Below, one piece after another: positions 16,054 through 25,473 of a stretch of 64,000 nt of DNA; within the stretch, counting starts at the first letter, position 1, and each line of letters opens with the position of its first letter. Source of the stretch: Solibacteraceae bacterium (GTDB taxonomy: Bacteria > Acidobacteriota > Terriglobia > Bryobacterales > Bryobacteraceae); contig JAJPJX010000087.1 in assembly GCA_021324015.1 (NCBI GenBank), positions 1 to 64,000 on the forward strand, given 5' to 3'. Position numbers and translations under genes: made by a program. Under the pieces are notes generated by a model. That model was not told the DNA's origin. It saw nothing but the letters and a program-made list of their open reading frames with translations, and searched no databases.

Positions 16054-18564
16054 ATGATGCGCGCCCGAATTTTCCTCCTGGCGGCGGTTCTCGCCCGCGC
16101 CGCGGCGGCCTGGCAGGAGGCGCCGCCGGCTTTCACCGTCAACGGACTGTCGATCTCCAGCTTTGCCGTGGGACATCAGTATCGCCAGGACGACTGGCCC
16201 GCGCTGGCCACCGCCCCCGACGGGTCGCTCTGGCTCGCCTGGCTGAGTTTCAACGGCACCTATGACGACGTCGCCATCCGCCATTTCCAGAACGGCGCGT
16301 GGAGCAACATCCATTGGGTCCCCAACACCAGCGGCGACAACTGGCTGCCGCAGATTGCCGTGGATGCCGCCAATCGACCCTGGGTGGTCTGGTCCCAGCA
16401 GAAGAACGGCAATTGGGATCTCTACGCGCGCCGCTTTGATCCCGCGCGGCAGGAATGGGGTGGACTCGTTCGCCTCACCACGGATCCGCTGCCCGACATC
16501 AACCCCCGCGTGGCCTCCAACGCGCAAGGCCGGTTCGCCCTGGTGTGGCAAGGATGGCGGGGCCGGAACAGCAACATCTTTCTGAAGACCTTCGACGGCC
16601 AAACCTGGTCGCCGGAAGTGCGCGTCACCAATCGCCCCGCCAATGATTGGGAGCCCGCGGTGGCGCTGGACAGCCAGGGCGCCGCCTGGGTGGTCTACGA
16701 TAGCTACAAAAACGGCAACTACGACGTCTTCCTCTCGCGCGTCCAGGGCGGCCGCGCGGACCCCGAAATCCCGGTTGCGGTCACGCCGCTCTTTGAAGCC
16801 CGCGCTACCGTGGCCGTGGATGCCGCGGACCGCGTCTGGGTGGCCTGGGAAGAGGGCCTCGCGAACTGGGGCAAGGACCAGGGCTATATCCTCCGCGACC
16901 GCCCGGCCGGCGCCTTCCTGGGAGGCGTCCGCCACGCGCGGATACGCTGTTACCGGAACGGCCAATGGCTCGACCCGGCCATGCCCCTCGGCTCCGTTTT
17001 CGCCGGCGACCGCGTCTCCCAGCCGCACGTCTTTGCCAGCCCCGCCGGTCTCTGGGTGGCCGCCAAGATCCGCCACACCATCCTCGCGGCCAAGAAGAAT
17101 CCGCCGGGCTACTACTTCCCCACGCCGCAAAAAGGCTATTGGGAATACCAGGTCACGCGCCTCGACGGCTCGCGTTGGACGGAAGCCTTCGCCTTGCCGG
17201 CGAGCAAAGGCCGCTCGAGCACCCGCGTCAGCGCCGCCTGGGACGCCTCCGGCAATCTCTGGATGGCCTGGCCCACCGACGGCCGCCTTGAAGGCGACTA
17301 TCACCGTCCCATCCGCCAGCAGATCTTCGCGGCGAAGATCGAAGGGGCCGCTCCCGGAGCTCCTCCGGCCCTCCAGCCTGCCGTGCCGCCGGAGGTGGCC
17401 GCCTCCAAACCGGCGCACGGCGACGAGCCCGGTGACCTGCGCGCCATCCGTTCCTACACCGTTACCATCGGCGGCCGGCCGCACCACATCTTCCGCGGCG
17501 ATTTCCACCGCCATACCGAGCTCAGTTGGGACCGCGGCGGAGAGCCGGATGGCTCGCTCCAGGATTTCTATCGCTATATGATCGACGCGGCCGCCATGGA
17601 TTTTGGCGCCTCCACGGACCACCAGGGCGGCGCCTGGCCCTACTGGTGGTGGTACACGGAGAAGATGACGGACATGTATCACGTCCCCGGCGCTTACGTG
17701 CCCATCTTCGGCTATGAGCGCAGCGCGCAGTACCCTTTCGGCCACCGCAATATCTTCTTTGCCAAACGTACGGACGCCCGCGTCACCCCCTTCTTTCTGA
17801 AAGAAGGCGTCCGGCAGTACGCCCTGCCCGTGGGCCCCGAAGGCGACGAGCCCGGCTCCGGCACCCCCGACCTGGTGAAGAACGATTCCCTGCTGCTCTA
17901 TGAAGAGATTCGCGCGCACAACGGGCTGGCTATCCGCCACACCACCTCCACCAACCAGGGTGGATTGTGGAACGAGAACGATCCGAATCTCGAGCCCGTG
18001 GTGGAGTTCTTCCAGGGCGCCCGCACCAGTTCCGAGCAGGCCGGCGGCCCGCTGGTCACCGACCCCGCCAAAGACACCGAGCAGATGAACCTGATCGGCT
18101 ACCGCCCCGAAGGGATGATTTCGGTCGCCTGGGCGAAGGGCTATAAGCTCGGCGTGATTGCCAGCTCCGACCACTTCTCCACGCACATCTCCTACGCCAT
18201 GGTCTACACCGCCGATCCTACGCGGCAGGGGATCCTCGACGCCATCCGCAAGCGCCATACCTACGGCGCTACCGACAACATCATCCTCGATGTCCGCATG
18301 GGGGAGCATTTCATGGGCGACGAGTTCCAGCTTGCCCGCGCCGAGCCCATGCGCGTCAAAGCCCGCGGCACGCGGCCGATCGTGCGTGTCGAGGTGCTCA
18401 AGGACGGCAAGGTGATCTACGCGACGGCGCCCGGGCGGAACGACGTATCGTTCGAATTCGACGACGCCGGCGGCGTGGCCGGCCGTCATTATTACTACGT
18501 CCGCCTGCAGCAGGACGATCGCATGACGGCCTGGTCCTCGCCGTTTTTTGTGAACTACCGGTGA
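16054..18564 (+). CDS. Secreted propeller-DUF3604 protein
   Basis: An 836-residue exported protein with a Sec-type signal peptide (MMRARIFLLAAVLARAAAA). Residues of about 40-430 consist of repeating beta-strand blocks with W..W and NG.W motifs (SLWLAWLSF, RPWVVWSQQ, AAWVVYDSY), suggesting a beta-propeller. The C-terminal half, from about residue 465, is a DUF3604 domain, a PHP-like metal-dependent fold: FRGDFHRHTELSWD near residue 480 and ASTDHQGG near 520 hold likely metal ligands, with later His residues in IASSDHFSTH. Its substrate is unknown. It begins a run of four plus-strand genes that may form a catabolic locus. Confidence 0.8.
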   Translation: MMRARIFLLAAVLARAAAAWQEAPPAFTVNGLSISSFAVGHQYRQDDWPALATAPDGSLWLAWLSFNGTYDDVAIRHFQNGAWSNIHWVPNTSGDNWLPQIAVDAANRPWVVWSQQKNGNWDLYARRFDPARQEWGGLVRLTTDPLPDINPRVASNAQGRFALVWQGWRGRNSNIFLKTFDGQTWSPEVRVTNRPANDWEPAVALDSQGAAWVVYDSYKNGNYDVFLSRVQGGRADPEIPVAVTPLFEARATVAVDAADRVWVAWEEGLANWGKDQGYILRDRPAGAFLGGVRHARIRCYRNGQWLDPAMPLGSVFAGDRVSQPHVFASPAGLWVAAKIRHTILAAKKNPPGYYFPTPQKGYWEYQVTRLDGSRWTEAFALPASKGRSSTRVSAAWDASGNLWMAWPTDGRLEGDYHRPIRQQIFAAKIEGAAPGAPPALQPAVPPEVAASKPAHGDEPGDLRAIRSYTVTIGGRPHHIFRGDFHRHTELSWDRGGEPDGSLQDFYRYMIDAAAMDFGASTDHQGGAWPYWWWYTEKMTDMYHVPGAYVPIFGYERSAQYPFGHRNIFFAKRTDARVTPFFLKEGVRQYALPVGPEGDEPGSGTPDLVKNDSLLLYEEIRAHNGLAIRHTTSTNQGGLWNENDPNLEPVVEFFQGARTSSEQAGGPLVTDPAKDTEQMNLIGYRPEGMISVAWAKGYKLGVIASSDHFSTHISYAMVYTADPTRQGILDAIRKRHTYGATDNIILDVRMGEHFMGDEFQLARAEPMRVKARGTRPIVRVEVLKDGKVIYATAPGRNDVSFEFDDAGGVAGRHYYYVRLQQDDRMTAWSSPFFVNYR

Positions 18565-18606
18565 CGCTTCGCGGAACGATGTATTGAAGGGATCACCCCG
18601 CCCGCG

Positions 18607-18628
18607 CAGGCATCCGTCCGGATGCCTG
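18607..18628. repeat. Perfect inverted repeat after the DUF3604 gene
   Basis: A 9-bp perfect stem (18607-18615 with 18620-18628) and a 4-base loop in the gap between the DUF3604 protein and the MFS carrier. No T run follows, so it may be a weak terminator or an mRNA-stabilising hairpin. Confidence 0.45.
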
Positions 18629-18701
18629 GTACCACATCCCTTCTCCCGGCTGTCTCTCCGCGCCCCCATCTCCTGCGTGAACGCTTGTATCATGGTGGCT
18701 T

Positions 18702-20009
18702 ATGCCCAACCAATCGCGGCTTCCGGTGCGCTGGATGCTCATCTTCTGGATGTTCGTGATGAGCGCCATCGCCTACCTGGACCGCGTGAACATCTCCATC
18801 GCCGCACAGCATATGCAGAAGGATTTCCACGTTACGGATATCCAACTGGGGTGGGTGTTCAGCGCATTCGTGATCGGGTATGCGTTGTTTCAGGCGCCGG
18901 GCGGGCGCCTGGCGGACCGCTTTGGCCCGCGTCTGGTCGTGTCCTTCGGCGTGATCTGGTGGGGCGTGTTCACTTCCCTCACGGCCGCCGTGCCCGCCGG
19001 CATCGCCGGCCTGCTCGTGATCCTCATCAGCGTCCGCTTCCTGCTGGGAATGGGCGAAGCGGTCGTCTATCCCTCCTCCAACCGCCTGGTCGCCAACTGG
19101 ATTCCCAGCCAGGAGCGCGGCATCGCCAACGGACTGATCTTCTGCGGCGTGGGCGCCGGCGCGGGCATTACGCCGCCGCTCATCACCTGGATCCTGGTGA
19201 ATTACGGCTGGCGTGAGTCCTTCTGGGTCTCGGCTATTTTGGGCCTGCTGGCCGGCGTGGTCTGGTACGTGATCGCCCGCGATGCGCCCGAAGAGCATCC
19301 CTGGGTCACCCCGGAAGAGGTGCAATTCATCGAGGCTGGCCTGCCCGAGCCTCCGTCCGAACTGGAAAAAGGCAAGGCCCTACCCTGGGGCGTCATCCTC
19401 GGTAACAAGGACGTGCTGGCCATCTCCCTGAGCTACTTCGCCTACGGCTACACTGCCTACATCTTCTTCAGTTGGTTCTTCATCTACCTGAACCGCGTGC
19501 GCGGCCTGGACCTCAAGTCCAGCTCCGTCTACTCCATGCTGCCCTTCATGGCCATGGCGGTCTGTTCGCTGGCCGGCGGCTGGATCAGTGACCGCCTGAC
19601 CGCGCGCTACGGCAAGCGCGTCGGGCGTTGCGGCATGGGGGTGTTCGGGATCGGCCTGGCGGCCGTGTTCGTGGCCCTGGCCACCGAGGTGCAAAGCCCG
19701 CAACTGGCCTGCATCGTGCTCGCCGGGGGCGCTGGGGCGCTCTACCTTTCGCAGAGTTCCTTCTGGTCCGTCACCGCCGATATCGCCGGGGCCTCGGCCG
19801 GTTCGGTCTCCGGCGTCATGAATATGGGCGGGCAGATCGGCGGCGCCGTCACCGCGTCGCTTACCCCCATCATCGCCGCCAAATTCGGCTGGAGCGCCTC
19901 CTTTCTGGTAGCTGCCGGCCTCTGCGCCGCCGGCTCGCTGGCCTGGCTGCTGGTCGATCCCAACCGCGAACTGGCTACCCGCCCGGTATCCGCCGCCCAA
20001 GCCCGGTAG
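18702..20009 (+). CDS. MFS transporter, anion:cation symporter-like
   Basis: A 435-residue carrier with about 12 membrane helices. The N-terminal segment IAYLDRVNISIAA and the loop GRLADRFGPR are characteristic of the ACS family (glucarate, hexuronate, phthalate and related organic anions). A second copy of the loop motif, GGWISDRLTARYG, lies between helices 8 and 9. It follows the secreted DUF3604 protein and precedes a cupin and a TonB-dependent receptor, so uptake of a carbohydrate acid or degradation product is plausible. The substrate is not determinable here. Confidence 0.85.
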   Translation: MPNQSRLPVRWMLIFWMFVMSAIAYLDRVNISIAAQHMQKDFHVTDIQLGWVFSAFVIGYALFQAPGGRLADRFGPRLVVSFGVIWWGVFTSLTAAVPAGIAGLLVILISVRFLLGMGEAVVYPSSNRLVANWIPSQERGIANGLIFCGVGAGAGITPPLITWILVNYGWRESFWVSAILGLLAGVVWYVIARDAPEEHPWVTPEEVQFIEAGLPEPPSELEKGKALPWGVILGNKDVLAISLSYFAYGYTAYIFFSWFFIYLNRVRGLDLKSSSVYSMLPFMAMAVCSLAGGWISDRLTARYGKRVGRCGMGVFGIGLAAVFVALATEVQSPQLACIVLAGGAGALYLSQSSFWSVTADIAGASAGSVSGVMNMGGQIGGAVTASLTPIIAAKFGWSASFLVAAGLCAAGSLAWLLVDPNRELATRPVSAAQAR

Positions 20010-20053
20010 TGGTGTAAGCTTTACCTTGTTCCAACAAACCGGAGGGGGATCCC

Positions 20054-20917
20054 ATGAAGAATTTGTGTCTCTGCGCTCTGCTCGTGCCGCTGGCCGTCCT
20101 GGCGCGCGAGCCCCTGGCCGCCCGCATCGGCCACAACGACCCGTCCAAGTATCACCGCGACCGCTCGCACGCCGGCGCCGGCTACATGGACTGCCTCACC
20201 CTGATTGACGGCGCGCAGCTCGAAACCAACCTGCTGTTCATGCACCGCTGCCAGATTTCGCCCCTGGGCGGCGTCGGCCACCACTACCACAACCAGATGG
20301 AGGAGATGTTCATTATCTTCAACGGAGAGGCCCAGTTCACCATTGATGGCCGCACCTCCCAGCTCCAGGGCCCGGTGGGCGCGCCCTGCCGCATGGGCCG
20401 CTCCCACGCCATCTACAACCCCACCAATCAGCCCGTCGAGTTCATGAACATCGGCATTACCAGCGTCAAGGGCAAGTACGATGCTTCCAACCTGGACGAC
20501 GACCGCGTGGGTGTGCCCCTGGACCCCAAGCCCGTCTTCATCACCATGCACCTGGACCGCAAATTGCTCCAGCCGGTCGAGGGCCTCCACGGAGGCTCGG
20601 GTACGGCGCTCTACCGGCGCGCCCTGCCGCCCGAGGTCTTTTTCACGAACTGGTCCTATGTGGACCACCTGGTACTGTCCCCCGGCGTCTCCGACGGCCG
20701 GCATCGTCATGATGGGGTGGAAGAGGTTTACTACGTAATGAACGGCCAGGGAACGGTCACGGTGAACGGCGAAACCGCCAGTATCCACAGTGGAGACGCG
20801 GTACCGATGCGTCTCGCCGACGTCCATTCCCTCACCGGAGGCTCCGGGGGCCTGGAGCTGATGATCGTGGGTATCGCCCGGCAGAAGGGTATTTTGGACA
20901 CGGTGCTGGTCAAGTAA
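20054..20917 (+). CDS. Exported double-cupin protein
   Basis: A 287-residue protein with a signal peptide (MKNLCLCALLVPLAVLA) and a strong GGAGG ribosome site. Two cupin domains are visible: the first with GHHYHNQMEEMF, the second with GRHRHDGVEEVYYV, each giving the His/His/Glu set of a metal site. Bicupins include dioxygenases, decarboxylases and isomerases, so the activity stays open. It lies 44 bases after the MFS gene on the same strand. Confidence 0.75.
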   Translation: MKNLCLCALLVPLAVLAREPLAARIGHNDPSKYHRDRSHAGAGYMDCLTLIDGAQLETNLLFMHRCQISPLGGVGHHYHNQMEEMFIIFNGEAQFTIDGRTSQLQGPVGAPCRMGRSHAIYNPTNQPVEFMNIGITSVKGKYDASNLDDDRVGVPLDPKPVFITMHLDRKLLQPVEGLHGGSGTALYRRALPPEVFFTNWSYVDHLVLSPGVSDGRHRHDGVEEVYYVMNGQGTVTVNGETASIHSGDAVPMRLADVHSLTGGSGGLELMIVGIARQKGILDTVLVK

Positions 20918-20957
20918 GGACCAGCCGTGCCGCGGGCTAGAATGGAAGCTGAGGTCG

Positions 20958-23447
20958 ATGCGTTGCGGGACGACGTCACTGTGCCGGCTGCTATTGCTGG
21001 CGCAGTGCGGCGCCGGAGCGCTGCTGGCGCAGGTAACCATCAACGGCAAGGTGGTGGATGACACCGGCGTGGCCGTTTCCGGCGTCCGGGTCGAGGTGCG
21101 CGCCGGCGCCGCGGCCGCCCCGGCCGTGGCCTTTTCGGACCTCTCCGGAGCCTTCGTCCTGAACCTGGAAAGCGCCGGCGAATACCAGATCCTGGCCGCG
21201 CGCGAGACCTACTTCCAGTTCAAAGGCTCCGCCGCCTTTCAGGACGGCGTGAACCACCTGACCATCACGCTGAATCATCTCCAGGAGGTCACGCAGTCCG
21301 TGGATGTAGTCTACTCGCCCCCTGCCATCGACCTGCAGGAGCCGGCGGAAAAGAAGCAGCTCAACAACGTGGAAGTCATTACCGTCCCGTTCCCCGCGCC
21401 GCAGGACCTTCGCAACGCCCTGCCGCTGATGAACGGCGTGGTGCAGGACACCTCCGGCCGCGTGCATTTCAACGGCGGCGACAGCAGCCAGACCAACTTC
21501 ATGATCGACGGCTTCAATGCCAGCGATCCCGTGACCGGTGAGTTCAACACCCGCCTCAGCATCGAGAGCGTGCGCACCCTGGATTACGACGGGAGCCGCT
21601 TTTCGGCCGAGAAGGGCCGCGGCTCGGCCGGCGCCCTGGACATCAAGACGCAAATGGGCGACGACCGCTGGCGCGTCTCCGGCACCAATTTCTTCCCCGG
21701 CTTTTCCTCTGAGGACGGCTTTCACCTGAACAAATGGACGCCGCGGCTGGATTTCTCCGGCCCCCTGGTGAAGGGCCGCGCCTGGTTCCACAACGGCTTC
21801 GACGCGTTCTACGACGACAACGTGGTGCACGGCCTGCCCAGCGGGCAAAACCGCACCACCGGCCTGACCACCAGCAACCTGAGCCGCTTCCAGGTCAACG
21901 TCACCCCCTCGAACATCCTCACCGCAAGCTTCCTATTCAACTACATGGACCAGGACCGGAGCGGGCTCAGCTTCCTCAACCCGGTCGAGGCCACCACGAA
22001 CTGGAACCAGACGTTCTACATGTCCACCGTCAAGGACCAGATGTATTTCGGGCGCGGCATGGTGCTGGAAGTCGGTTTCGCCGATAGCCGCGGCGGGTCC
22101 CGGCGGGTGCCGCAGGGCAACCAGTTGTACCAGATCACGCCGTTCGGCAACCGCGGCAACTACTTCTCCAGCATGGGCCGGCACACGTACCGCCAGGAGT
22201 GGCTCTCCAACCTGTTCCTGCCCGCCTTCCACCTGGCAGGCTCGCACCAGCTCAAGTTCGGCGTGGATTTCCAGCGCTCCGCGTTCCACCAGGAGGCCCT
22301 GCGCCATCCCTACCAGGTGCTGCGCACCGACCTCAGCGTGGCGCGCATGGTGACCTTCGTCGGCAATCCCTTTCTGGGACGCCGCGACTTCGAGGGCAGC
22401 CAGTATATCCAGGACCGCTGGAATCCGCGCGGCGATTTGCTGGTCGAAGCGGGGCTGCGCGCCGATTGGGACGAAGTGGTGCGCGACGTGGTCTGGTCGC
22501 CGCGGATCTCCGCCGCCTGGGCGCCCCGCCGCTTAAAGGACACCAAGATCGCCGCCGGCATCGGCATCTTCCACGACCCGCTGCTGTTGAGCACGCTGGC
22601 GCAGCACCAGGACCAGGTTGCGCTCTCCACCTTCTTCGCCCCTGACGGCGCGGTCCTGGCGGGAGCGGTGCCGACGGCATTCTTTATCAACGAGCGGCAG
22701 CTCGCCGTACCGCGTTACCGCACCTCCAGCCTCAGCCTGGAGCGCAAGCTGCCCTGGGATCTCTACGGCAAAGCCACCTATACGCACAAGGTCGGCAGCG
22801 GCGGATTCATGTTCGCCAATACCTTGCCGTTTGCGCCGAACGCCATCCCGGCGGGGGGGCTATATTACCTGCGCAACTGGCGGCACGACCGCTACGACGC
22901 GCTGGAGTTCACCGTGCGCCGCACCTTCGCCGGACAGTTCGAGTGGGTGGCCGGCTACACGCGCTCGAACGCCCGCACGGATGCGGTGGTGGATTACAGC
23001 CTGGAGAGCCCCCTGTTCGCTCCGCAGGGCCCCGGCCCGTACCCCTGGGACGCGCCGAACCGCTTCCTGACCTGGGGCTGGGCCCCGCTGCCCAAACGCC
23101 TGCTGCCGCACGCCCTGGAGTTCCTGACGCGCAACACCAACGTCGCCTACCTGCTGGAATACCGCACCGGCTTCCCGTTCAGCGTGGTCAACGAGCAGGA
23201 TTTCCTGGTGGGCAACCCCAACGCCTGGCGCTATCCCGGGTACTTCAACATCAACCTGCACTTCGAGCGCAAGTTCCGGGCGGCGCATTGCCTGTGGGCC
23301 TGGCGCTTCGGCCTCAACAACCTCACCAATAACGGCAACCCCAACGCGGTGAACAACGATATCGACTCGCCGTATTTCCTGGCCTACGCCCGCGGCCAGG
23401 CACGCGCCTTCGCCGTGCGCCTGCGCTTCTTAGGAAAAAGTAAGTAA
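20958..23447 (+). CDS. TonB-dependent receptor, OAR-like, with carboxypeptidase-regulatory domain
   Basis: An 829-residue outer-membrane protein. After a signal peptide ending near LLAQV, residues of about 25-110 form a carboxypeptidase-regulatory-like beta-sandwich (INGKVVDDTGVAVSGVRVEV). A plug-like region follows (NFMIDGFNASDPVTGEFNT), then a long barrel rich in aromatic strands that ends with an aromatic-rich strand close to the C-terminus. It is shorter than the other two receptors of this window (1092 and 997 residues). The substrate is unknown; position suggests service to the DUF3604/MFS/cupin locus. Confidence 0.8.
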   Translation: MRCGTTSLCRLLLLAQCGAGALLAQVTINGKVVDDTGVAVSGVRVEVRAGAAAAPAVAFSDLSGAFVLNLESAGEYQILAARETYFQFKGSAAFQDGVNHLTITLNHLQEVTQSVDVVYSPPAIDLQEPAEKKQLNNVEVITVPFPAPQDLRNALPLMNGVVQDTSGRVHFNGGDSSQTNFMIDGFNASDPVTGEFNTRLSIESVRTLDYDGSRFSAEKGRGSAGALDIKTQMGDDRWRVSGTNFFPGFSSEDGFHLNKWTPRLDFSGPLVKGRAWFHNGFDAFYDDNVVHGLPSGQNRTTGLTTSNLSRFQVNVTPSNILTASFLFNYMDQDRSGLSFLNPVEATTNWNQTFYMSTVKDQMYFGRGMVLEVGFADSRGGSRRVPQGNQLYQITPFGNRGNYFSSMGRHTYRQEWLSNLFLPAFHLAGSHQLKFGVDFQRSAFHQEALRHPYQVLRTDLSVARMVTFVGNPFLGRRDFEGSQYIQDRWNPRGDLLVEAGLRADWDEVVRDVVWSPRISAAWAPRRLKDTKIAAGIGIFHDPLLLSTLAQHQDQVALSTFFAPDGAVLAGAVPTAFFINERQLAVPRYRTSSLSLERKLPWDLYGKATYTHKVGSGGFMFANTLPFAPNAIPAGGLYYLRNWRHDRYDALEFTVRRTFAGQFEWVAGYTRSNARTDAVVDYSLESPLFAPQGPGPYPWDAPNRFLTWGWAPLPKRLLPHALEFLTRNTNVAYLLEYRTGFPFSVVNEQDFLVGNPNAWRYPGYFNINLHFERKFRAAHCLWAWRFGLNNLTNNGNPNAVNNDIDSPYFLAYARGQARAFAVRLRFLGKSK

Positions 23448-23485
23448 CGCCGCGGCGCCGACATCCTCCGGACCACGTGCCTGTC

Positions 23486-25404
23486 CTATTCCGCCCGCAG
23501 GGCTTCTACCGGATTCAGCGTGGACGCCCGCCGGGCCGGCAGGTAGCTGGCAGCGGCCGCGGCAGAAAGCACGCCGAGCGAGACCGCGGAATAGGTTAAG
23601 GGGTCAAGCGGGCTGATGCCGTAGAGCCAGGAGGCCATGATGCGGGTCAGGCCGGCGGAAACGGCCAATCCCACCGCCGCGCCGATGCCGGCCAGCCAGA
23701 TTCCGTGGCGAACGACCATGGCCTTCAGACTGAACTGCGGAGCGCCCAGAGCAAGGCGAATGCCGAGTTCGCGGGTGCGCTGGGAGACGGAATACGAGAT
23801 GACGCCGTAAATGCCGATTAGACCCAGCAGAAGCGCCATGCCTCCCGCGATGGCGAGCATCACCAGGGTGAAGGCGCTGCGCGCCATCGAGCCACGGTAA
23901 ATCTGCTCCATGGTCTCGACGCGCGCCAGCGGGAGATCCGGGTTGACGGACCAGACCGCCTGCCTGACCTGCTCGAGGAAGCTCTGCGAACCGGCCCTGG
24001 CGCTGCGGATCGCATACACCACGCCGCGCTGCACAAAGGTCTCACTGCCCCAGAACTGCTTCATCAGGACCGGCCAATACACTACCGCCGGCGGCTTCTG
24101 GTCGGCGCCATCGTGACGAACATCGCCGACCACGCCGATGATCTCGCGCCAGTCATCTCTCATGCCTTCGCGGATGCGCTTGCCGAGCGCGGCGGCGGGG
24201 CTGCGCCACATCTCGCGCGCCATATTTTCCGATACGACGACGTATTTTCTCTGTTCGTAGACGTCGGTCCAGGTATAATCGCGCCCGGCGACCAGGGGGG
24301 TTCCCATGGTCTTAAAGAAACCCGGGGCGACGAACTTGAAGCGGCGCAAAGGCGGAAGCTGGCCTTCGGAGTACACGCGGTCTTCGGCATAGAGCACGTC
24401 GTTGCTGCTGATGCCGTCGGTGGGCACGGAGTTGGCGTACGCCGCCGACGTGACACCGGGAATCGCGGCGAGTCTATCCTGAATTTTCCTGCTGCATGCG
24501 TATGACGCGCACCGGCTCTTTCACCTGTGTATCGGGAATATAGATGCGCAGGGTCTGCACCTGGGCCGGAGCCCGGAAACCGGGTTGGACGTGATCACCT
24601 CCTCTTTCAGAGGACGGAGGTCGGGCTGGAAGCGGGCCTGTTCAAAAAGCTTCACGCTGAATCCGGGAGGCGGCTGGAATTTCGTGAATTCCATGTGGAT
24701 CATGCGGCCGACATCGGCATTTGCCTGCTGCACGGTCACACCGGGCTTCAGGCGGGCGATGCCGCGGAAGCTGTAGCTGCCCAGCGTAGTCTTGGCCCGA
24801 TCGAACCGAAACGGCTGAATGAGGTCCGCCTTTTCATCCAGCAGCCGGAAGCCGGCAGGCATCACGCCGATGATCTCGCAGAGACGGCCGTCGATGTGGA
24901 TGCTATGGCCTATGGCGGAGTGGGCGCCTCCGAACTTCCGCTGCCAGTATCCGTGGCTCAGGATGACGGTTCTGGCGGCTCCGGGAGCATCGTCCTTGTC
25001 GCTGAACCAGCGGCAGGCGGGATACCCAACGCGGGAAGCGTATCCACGGTGACGGTGATGGCCGGAACCTGCTCCGGCGCATCGAGTCCGGTGACGCTCA
25101 CGCGGTCGCTGGTCCAGAGCCCGAACCGCTCGAAGGTTCGGTTCTCCTCGCGGAAGGTGAAATAGTCGGCCGCTGAGAGCCCCACGTCCTTGATAGCGAG
25201 AACGGCAGTGGCTTCCCGGACGGCGACCAGCCGGTCCGGTCCGGGGTACGGGAGAGGCTTCAGGAGAACACCGTTGACAATGGCGAAGATCGCCGCGTTG
25301 GCGCCGATGCCGACGGCGATCGTAACCACCGTAACAATTGTGAACATCGGGGAACGCAAAAGGGTACGGAGCACGTAGCGGAGCTGATGGGCGTACGATC
25401 CCAT
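23486..25404 (-). pseudogene. Acidobacterial duplicated orphan permease (MacB-like), heavily decayed
   Basis: Reading from 25404 downwards, an intact start (LRYVLRTLLRSPMFTIVTV, then GIGANAAIFAIVNGVLL) matches the N-terminus of ADOP-type MacB permeases. A frameshift occurs near 25020. The periplasmic domain continues in a second frame (ARTVILSHGYWQRKFGG) to LKEEVI near 24595. There the first set of inner helices, roughly 200 residues in relatives, is missing, and the text resumes in a third frame at APAQVQTLRIYIPDTQV. It shifts back near 24490 and runs as an intact C-terminal module (SQRTRELGIRLALG, LNPVEALRAE) to 23486. At least three lesions make function very unlikely. Confidence 0.85.
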
Positions 25405-25473
25405 GAAGCTTAATACGCCGTATCCGCGCAGAAGTTCGCAAAATCCGGGCGGGTTAGGGAGCGGTTCTTCCTC

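Noticed and set aside
16048-18693. An 881-codon open frame antisense to the DUF3604 gene
   Set aside because: It is a GC-rich shadow: its low-complexity Gly/Ala/Arg/His composition has no motifs, while the plus strand carries a signal peptide and clear domains.
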